From NCBI GenBank assembly GCA_002197995.1, contig NGZR01000003.1, positions 4,402,001-4,466,000 of the forward strand: a stretch of DNA of 64,000 nucleotides. The letters run 5' to 3'. The DNA comes from Gaeumannomyces sp. JS-464. Taxonomy: Eukaryota; Ascomycota; Sordariomycetes; Magnaporthales; Magnaporthaceae. The notes under the pieces were generated by a model, which was not told the DNA's origin, made no database searches, and was given only the letters and a program-made list of their open reading frames with translations. Positions 57,775 through 64,000 of the stretch are shown here, in pieces (position 1 is the stretch's first letter; every line of letters begins with the position of its first letter). Position numbers and translations under genes: made by a program.

Positions 57775-58803
57775 GTTTCGGTGATCACCACCACGCAGGG
57801 CGGGAAAACCAATAGGCTTGGGGGTAAAAGTTGGAGATGCTGGGGCACGCGGCCGGCTTGAGCTTGTAGTTGAGTAGGATGCCTGCAGGGGTCTGGGGCT
57901 TGTAGAAGGAGTCGAACGGGCTGCTGAAGTCTCGAGACTGCAGGGAGACCATTTCTCTCCTCTCTTGAGATTAAGCGGGCTTTCAAGGAGGCTGATGGTG
58001 GGTCATCATGCGGCCGGAGGCGTTGGTTGGAGACGCCTGGGGAAGAGCCACGAGGAGGAGGAGTGGTTGGGATTGAAGGGTCGGCAGTAATGGGAAGAAG
58101 GATAGGGAAGAGGAGGTATGGAGGTCAAGAAGAGGCGTCAGGGTGCTGATCTAAAAGTCGTTTGTGTGCGTGAGAGATGGCGGGATTTATGTATTTTGGG
58201 GTGTGAGAGCTAGGTATGTCTTTATTCTACGTTGGGTTTGTATGTTGCTAAGATATTGCTAAGATCTGACAGGTTGACGGATATATCTTGAGGCTATGAC
58301 GAGTCTGTGTGGTTGCGCTCGGGTGGGCGGGAGCTGGTATGGATGGCAGTGGATGTCTACTTGGAGGTAGAGGATGGGCAGACTTGGGAGTGTAGACAGA
58401 GCCCCTGGCAGCAGAGAACTAGTTCGACCGAGCGCGTGTGAAAGAAGGAAGCGCATTCAGGCGATTCGAAGCTGACAATGAGGAAGTGGACCATTTGGGA
58501 AACAGGGGGACAAGGGAAGCAGCAGAGTTATTTATGCATGAGCCCACGGCGCACGACAGCGAGCCTCACGGCACAAGCGGGAGCAACGCGCATTTGCGCA
58601 GACCTGCCCTATGCGCAGAACAAGACCCCTCCACCGACACCGACGACACACGGAAAGGTCAGCTGGCCGCGGGAGGGAGGGCCTCCCCTCCAATCAGGCT
58701 CGCACAGGTCAGCCCTCGGCGGGCGCAATTGAGCAATCGGAGTCCCCCGGAGGGCGGCGCGGCGGGGGTGGGGGTGGGAAGACGAACGCACGCAGCGAGG
58801 GTC

Positions 58804-58827
58804 CTGCTGCTGCTGCTGCTGCTGCTG
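58804..58827. repeat. (CTG)8 trinucleotide repeat
   Basis: Eight perfect CTG units on the plus strand in non-coding DNA. Confidence 0.9.
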
Positions 58828-58897
58828 CCGCTGCAGGCGCACACCATATCGCATTGATGCGAACGGGCGTGCGCAGCGAAAAACGCGAGAATGCGTG

Positions 58898-58901
<4 letters not shown>

Positions 58902-58931
<30 letters not shown>
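58902..58931. repeat. A30 homopolymer
   Basis: Thirty consecutive adenines on the plus strand, the longest homopolymer in the window. No retroposon-like sequence or target-site duplication is evident next to it. Confidence 0.9.
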
Positions 58932-58932
<1 letters not shown>

Positions 58933-59385
58933 CACACACGGGCAGCTAGCCGTCCGGCCAATAGCGGGAGGTAAGGCTGCGCCCAACGCGCGGGGTTGTG
59001 TGGCATGCCAATTGGGAGTGCGCGCTCACGGAAATAGGCCAATCGCCGGGAACCCGCAAGGGGCCCAGCATTGCTCGCGCTTTTGCGCTACCGGGTTTGG
59101 TCTCGCCGTTTAGAGAATCGCCATGTCGCGAAGTGCGCTCGGCGCCCTTGGGGCTAGAGGGGCAGAGAGCCCGAGACAGGGTGATGCCGTGTGTGGCCAT
59201 GGCTTTGGGTATAAAGCAGGACTCATGGAACTGAGACATGGGTTGGTGTAGAAGGAGAGACTCGGAGCTTGCAGACAGAAACTACAGCTTGATAGCACTC
59301 AGCAAGACCCAATATCATCATCCTCGCAAAGGCCTGCCCGCCCTACAAGAAACATCGAAGAACACCTGCCTGCCAGCCAATCAGA

Positions 59386-59680
59386 ATGTCGCAAAGCTCG
59401 GCAGCCTTCTTCCACGTCTCCCACGAGAGGTATGTTGGTGTCTGACATTCTCGCTTCTGTCACGGATGCCGCTGCTGACACACCAATGGCTCAAAGTGTC
59501 CAGGAGAGTGAGCCCTCGGTCATGCTTGATCGATACATCCGCACCCAGAGCAGCTCAGCATTATCGGCGCTAGCGACAATGGGCGTGGGCCGCTCCAAAG
59601 AGGAGCGGAAGGCAGCCATTTCAGAGCAGCTCGCGGCAGTGCAAGCGGCCCTGAACGCCCACCGCACCGATGGTTCATAA
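59386..59680 (+). CDS. Small 75-residue protein of unknown function, two exons
   Basis: Exons 59386-59429 and 59497-59680 join to MSQSSAAFFHVSHES and then VQESEPSVMLDRYIRTQSSS, with a helical tail (SKEERKAAISEQLAAVQAAL) and a stop at 59680. Donor GTATGT, a CTGCTGAC branch-like site and acceptor AAAG all fit. No signal peptide or membrane helix. The second exon reads with good codon structure and an amphipathic C-terminal helix. I do not recognise the family, though its compactness suggests a conserved small fungal protein rather than chance. Alternative: the second exon alone from an internal Met (59523). Confidence 0.55.
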
Positions 59681-62406
59681 TGATATTACCGAGACACCGG
59701 CTAGAAGATGATGTGGGCCCGACACGGGGCAGGATGGCATGGTATCCGTGGTTTTTGGGAGGGGGTGACGTCGTTTGATGGATACGTGATCGATTTCCGC
59801 CGAGAAATTTGCATAAGTGTAATGATATATAAATCAGGGCCAGATCTGCTGCTTTGGCACCGGACTTGTCCTTCGTTGCTCCGGGACTGCAGTGGCCAAG
59901 TCTCTCTCTCTCTTCTACCCTCCCTTTGCGCCTCTCTCTAGGCAAATCCTGGGTGTTTTATACCTTCCGTTCTATGCATAACCACCAAAAGCATGGAAAG
60001 CCCCGGCCCGATGGGCAGCAAGGCCAGGGTTTGGCATTTTGGTTTATATAGAAGAATTGTAGGTGATAATCGGGTCTTTAAAGCGTTAACTGGGATATCC
60101 CCTCTGGGGCCTTCAAACGGTGTGGCTTACTTTGCTGATATGCTTTTCAATGTTGCAATGCGCGTGGCACAAGGCCAGCACGCTTGGACGGGGGGTCCCA
60201 GCCCTATAGGCCGCCTGCAATGCACCCGCATCCGCAAAGCAATAGATCAACCGCTGCGGCCAAAACACAATCCGGACCGCCACCACACCCACATCCCTCG
60301 CTTCGGCGACGTCGGTGCTATCATTGCTCGCCACTGCTGCCGGGCGTTCTAGGCGGTCATGAAGGAGTTCCGAGAAGAGTGGGAATGGTCGCATTGCAGA
60401 ATCCGGCCGGTCAGCCCCATCCCCGTCATAGCCGGGATGCTGGTCGAGCAATACAGGACCCGGAGAGTACTCCTGCTCGAGTTCAGTTCTGAAGAGCAGT
60501 TCCAGGAAAGGGCCATAAGCTGCCCCGGCGACGCGCTGGGAGGTTGCGCGCGGCGTCGAGAGCGAGGGTCTCTACCACTATGGCCAGTCCAGCAGCGAGT
60601 CTCACAGTGAGCACATCATATCCACTTCAACCGAAGACTAACGGAAGGGGCACTGAAGCTCCTGCCCGCCACCCGAGAGTGGGATGCGGCGAGGACAAGC
60701 GGATACATGGCCTAACAGCGTCCGACGGATGCATCTGTGGTGGCTGGCAACCCTTAAATGACCTCTGCATCTGTGGTTGACAATGAAAAAGGGTGCTAGC
60801 GCGGTAGCGCAGTAGGGCTAGGACACGGGCAGCCGGCTCACCATCACGCAGCCAGACCCAGCACGCGAGGCTAGCTAGGCCAGGGCGCGTGCGCCACATT
60901 TCCTTATTCTCTCGCCTTTGTAGACAAAGAGAGTCTCTTCTCTCTACCTTTTTGCAACAGTCGATGTGGCGTACCGTATGCGAAAACGTGGTGTTCGTGT
61001 GTCGGAGGCCCTGCAGGCCCGCCTGCAGCCACTAGCTGAAAGATGATCTACCGTGCGTGCATGCATGCAGCAGCACCGCATGCAAGTCCTAGGGTCATAA
61101 AGTAGCTGACAGGAGAAGGCGGGGCAATGCAACAGAATTTCAGGGAGACATTGGACTGACTGGAGAAGGCGACTATATTGGCTGTTTGACTGTCCCATGG
61201 CCGAACTGCCTTTACAGGACGTGAATCTTCGTGTGAAGCTGGGGATCGTCAGCTCTTTGGTCGTAATTTCTCACCGCCTGCTATATGCGGTTAGCTTAAC
61301 CGTCAGCAATCGGCTCACAGCGCGGTTAGAATTTCTTTTTGAGAACAACAGGTCGGGTCGCGTCGTTTGAACTCCAGGTTGGCGCGTGTCAGGGATCACT
61401 CCTGAGGACGGCCTGCGAGCTGAAATCGTGGTGATGACACCTTTCGGTTTTCAAGTTAAATTCGATTTTCAACCTAGGGTAGCATACAAGCCTTTGGTAT
61501 ATTCTAGCACACATCTTTGCGGCAGCCAGAATGCCTGAATTCCGAGGAGCGGGCGAGTATAAAACGACATGTCAAGAACAGAAACTCCAGCGTTGGACAA
61601 GAACAAGAAGAAAATTACTAAAACCAATCGCATACAGAACCCCGGTAAAGCGGGAACTCAGGAGAACGAGAGACAAGAATAAAAAGATTATGCAACGAGT
61701 GAATAAAATAGTAGTGTGGTAGCAGCAGCAGCAGCAGCAGCAGCAGCACAGACTACACTAAGCAGAAGCGGCCATGGGTCCCGAGCCTTCGTATGTGCGA
61801 TCGAAAATAAAACAGAGAAAACAAAGGAAATGCCCGCTCGCTAGGGGTATGATCGTGTGGGTTGGCGAAAAGATGGAGTAAAAAGAAACCTAGTGGCTTA
61901 GGTAGGTGGTGGTGTGACGATATGGCAAACGAAAAGTGAGTCGAAAACTAGGCAAAATAGAAACAAAACACACGAGATTGAGGTGCAGCAGAGTAACAGA
62001 AGCTCGCCAAAATGCGACCGGGATTACACTCCACCCAGTGATGTCCCGCATTTACGGGTCTTGATCACGCAAGAAAATGTCGAAGAAGAAAAGAGAAGGG
62101 CCCGTGGAGCTGGTTCACCAACCATGGGAGGCGGCGTGGGGTATATCCAGGAAAATATCTCTCCGACGAAGAACAAAAATCGATAAGCAGGCAGGGGGAA
62201 TAAACAACACCGAGGGAAAGAAACAGAATTTTCCCGAGCATGTTAACAGCGAAAAGCGACGGAGGAAGCGAAGCAGAAGGATGAGCGGGAAAACAAGATA
62301 ACGACTGTCGCCAACCAAACGCGGAACGCCACACAAAAGAACGTTGGGTCCGAAAGCCCGATATGGCAATGGTTCAGGCTAACCATGGGCATGCTTCAAA
62401 GATACG
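59681..62406. other. Intergenic between convergent genes, (AGC)9 repeat
   Basis: 2.7 kb without a supportable gene. It holds a short direct repeat (GCATCTGTGGT, near 60730 and 60766) and the AGC repeat at 61721-61747. The A-rich right part adjoins the 3' end of the DOCK-like gene. Confidence 0.55.
61721..61747. repeat. (AGC)9 trinucleotide repeat
   Basis: Nine perfect AGC units, non-coding in any gene model here. Confidence 0.9.
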
Positions 62407-64000
62407 TCACTCCTCGTTCACGCTCCCCATGGCTCCATGATGTTTGCTTCCCTTCCTCCCGATCTTCAGCATGCTGAACCGCTTGCGGACGCTGCCCATC
62501 GACGTCAGGGGAGCGCCCGCTGCGGGGGAGCCATCACCGCCGTATTTATCGTCAGCCATGCGCGTGTCGGTGCTCTTGCGTCCGAAGCCAAGGCCAGTGC
62601 CGATCCCGTCGCCCGTACCGGCGTTACTGGCCGTGCCCGAGAAGTCCCTCATCCAGTCACCGCTGTCCTTAGAGTCGGAGCTTTTGGATGGTGGCGGCGG
62701 CCCGTTCGCGGTCACTGTGGTCGTGACCGAGTAGTTGCTCTTCTCGGCCGGGCTCGGTCGGAAGAAGCTCCTTCGGTTCGAGTTGTCTTTGCTGACCATA
62801 CGGCTTGGGATGCTTAGCGCGTCAGTGCTGTCGCCGTTGATGGAAGTCGGGGAAAAGCCAGCCGCGGCTCCGTTGTGATGATGCTGGTAACCGCTGTCAC
62901 CGTTGACTGCCGGAGCCATGACCTCTATTTGAGGGGTGGAGGGCAAAGGGGAGCTATCCTTCTCTTCCTCCGAGGAAGCTGAGACGTGCACCGCGGCCCT
63001 GGCGGAGAGAGACGGGCTTCACCGTAGACACTTCATTTTGACCCATGCTATTGGTGTAGGTGTGAGTATAAGGCGAAGAGCCCTGCGGGCGGCCAGCAGG
63101 CGACATCAATTGGTCCGTGGCAGATATTCTGGACCAGGTTGGCGACATGAGAGGGCTGCAATTGTCACGCGCCGGTTGCGGAGGCGTGAAGAAGGCGATC
63201 TCGGGCGCGTAAGTAGTCTCGAAGTCTGCGTGGAGAGCGTTTGTTAGCCACGTGTCACCGGCCAGATTTACAAATTCCCCCTATCTTTTTCGCTCACATT
63301 GTTGAAGATCCGCATAATGCCGGTTGAGAATCTCGTTCGAGCTCTTCTGGAAGGTCGCGAGGCATCGCTTCAGCATGATAGCGTGGTCGACCAACGCCAT
63401 CTTGATGGCGTTTTCCCGAGGATCCAGCGCTGGAGGCTGCTCGCCCTGCCCATCGTCCTCTCCTGCCCCGTTGCCATCCGCATTTTCCACTGCATCCGGG
63501 GTGATAAGCTGCCGGTAGCACACGACGCTGTTCTCCGAGTTTGGATTCACGGAGATGCTCACGGCGTCGACAAGCAGCTGCGCCAGCTCTTTGCTCGAGT
63601 CGCCGTCTGCAATGCGCTTCTCCACCCCAGTCATCTCCTGTGTCTTGCGCACTATGCGCTCGAGAGCCGTCTCCTTGGGCCCCAGACAGACCTCGTGGGT
63701 CTCGACAATCTCGCTCCTACGGAGAATCGTGGGGAAGGCCTCGGCGGTGACGTACACAACCTTCTCTGCGTAGTGCTCCGCCACAGGCCCTGTGGTGCCG
63801 CGCTTCGACGAAACGGAAAAGGACTGCGGTGAGCAGACACCAGGTATTCCCTGATCGCCTGAGGCACGCGCGCACGCTGGTAGACGTGGTGGTCGAGGTC
63901 TCGGTGGGGGCTAACGGCAGACACGATGAGGAACTGGCCCTCAACATCTTCCACCGCGCTCTCGGTAGCCATGATCTGCGCTGAGGGGTACTGCTCCTGC
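62407..64000 (-). CDS. DOCK-family guanine-nucleotide exchange factor, C-terminal part (5' end off right edge)
   Basis: The visible part is the end of a DHR-2 (DOCKER) domain plus a Ser-rich tail. DHR-2-like blocks in coding order: VYQRARVPQAIREYLVS, VVYVTAEAFPTILRRSEIVE, LGPKETALERIVRKTQEMTG, ELAQLLVDAVSISVNPNSEN, ENAIKMALVDHAIMLKRCL and SSNEILNRHYADLQQYFETT (the last across an intron, donor near 63291). Domain order and spacing match the C-terminal lobe of fungal DOCK/Zizimin-like activators of Rac/Cdc42 GTPases. The tail (MGSVRKRFSMLKIGRKGSKH near the end) is basic. The frame changes near 63827-63832 (AREYLVSAH to QSFSVSSKRG, one missing base) and near 63000-63015 (opposite sense); both sides look coding. 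The catalytic GTPase-contacting part lies beyond base 64000. The assignment is from motif similarity recalled from the family. Confidence 0.65.

Larger units (their letters stand above)
57775..59385. other. Intergenic with homopolymer and CTG repeats
   Basis: 1.6 kb without a supportable gene. It includes (CTG)8 at 58804-58827 and a 30-base A run at 58902-58931. The left end is the zinc-finger gene promoter or 5' UTR, including the open frame that starts near 57952. Confidence 0.55.

Noticed and set aside
57747..57986. Extra 5' coding exon of the zinc-finger gene (frame starting near 57952)
   Set aside because: It stops in frame (after SRPAWW) before the in-frame ATG at 57774 and would need an additional unproven intron.
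58902..58931. A30 run as the tail of a retroposon
   Set aside because: No recognisable element or target-site duplication flanks it; a simple homopolymer is more likely.
60620..60900. Possible tRNA or small RNA gene
   Set aside because: No cloverleaf stems or B-box could be assembled; only a short direct repeat is present.

Overview
The window is nuclear DNA of a filamentous ascomycete (Pezizomycotina). A Sordariomycete is most likely, but the genus cannot be fixed from sequence alone. The signs are: genes on both strands with many short introns (about 50-130 bp, GT-AG, CTAAC/CTGAC-like branch sites); GC-rich coding sequence; long, simple-repeat-rich intergenic DNA; and fungal families (CYP68/ent-kaurene-oxidase-like P450, MeaB-type bZIP, GH13_5 intracellular amylase, fungal CorA-like protein, Vps11, MLH3, a fungal DOCK-family protein). 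I see no rRNA, tRNA, CRISPR array or intact transposon.

Layout. 1-1689 (-): 5' part of a cytochrome P450 whose haem-binding end lies off the left edge. 3071-4386 (-): unknown Cys-start/coiled-coil protein. 8169-10075 (+): MeaB-like bZIP factor. 12704-14991 (-): nine-exon intracellular alpha-amylase. 16848-20450 (+): large acidic protein with one membrane segment. 21882-23230 (-): Ser-rich basic protein. 24379-27398 (+): MLH3. 27547-about 30061 (-): APC-type amino-acid permease. 31224-31690 (+): 75-residue protein with an 11-nt exon. 32724-34468 (+): CorA-like membrane protein. 35833-39688 (+): kinase plus beta-propeller protein. 40394-42213 (-): unknown protein with a duplicated helix motif. 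43382-about 44690 (+): decayed FHA-kinase gene. 45297-45589 (+): small secreted Cys-rich protein. 46166-49438 (+): Vps11. 49666-51187 (-) and 51618-52889 (+): divergent lipoate-protein ligase and chorismate synthase. 53565-55185 (+): nitrilase with a long insertion. 55612-57774 (-): C2H2-like zinc-finger protein. 59386-59680 (+): 75-residue protein. 62407-64000 (-): C-terminal part of a DOCK-family GEF running off the right edge.

There is no obvious biosynthetic cluster or operon-like logic. Housekeeping genes (Vps11, lipoate ligase, chorismate synthase, MLH3) sit beside lineage-specific genes (kinase/propeller protein, CorA-like protein, FHA-kinase relic, secreted Cys-rich protein). The 31-46 kb segment looks like accessory gene space.

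A striking property is that at least six genes, plus the relic, are broken by single-base frame changes, mostly equivalent to one missing base in or near a short C/G run. Eight other multi-exon genes, about 16 kb of coding sequence, read through cleanly. I read this as probable assembly error in GC-rich, disordered coding regions, but raw reads must decide. Exon coordinates below were worked out by hand from splice motifs and reading-frame continuity.
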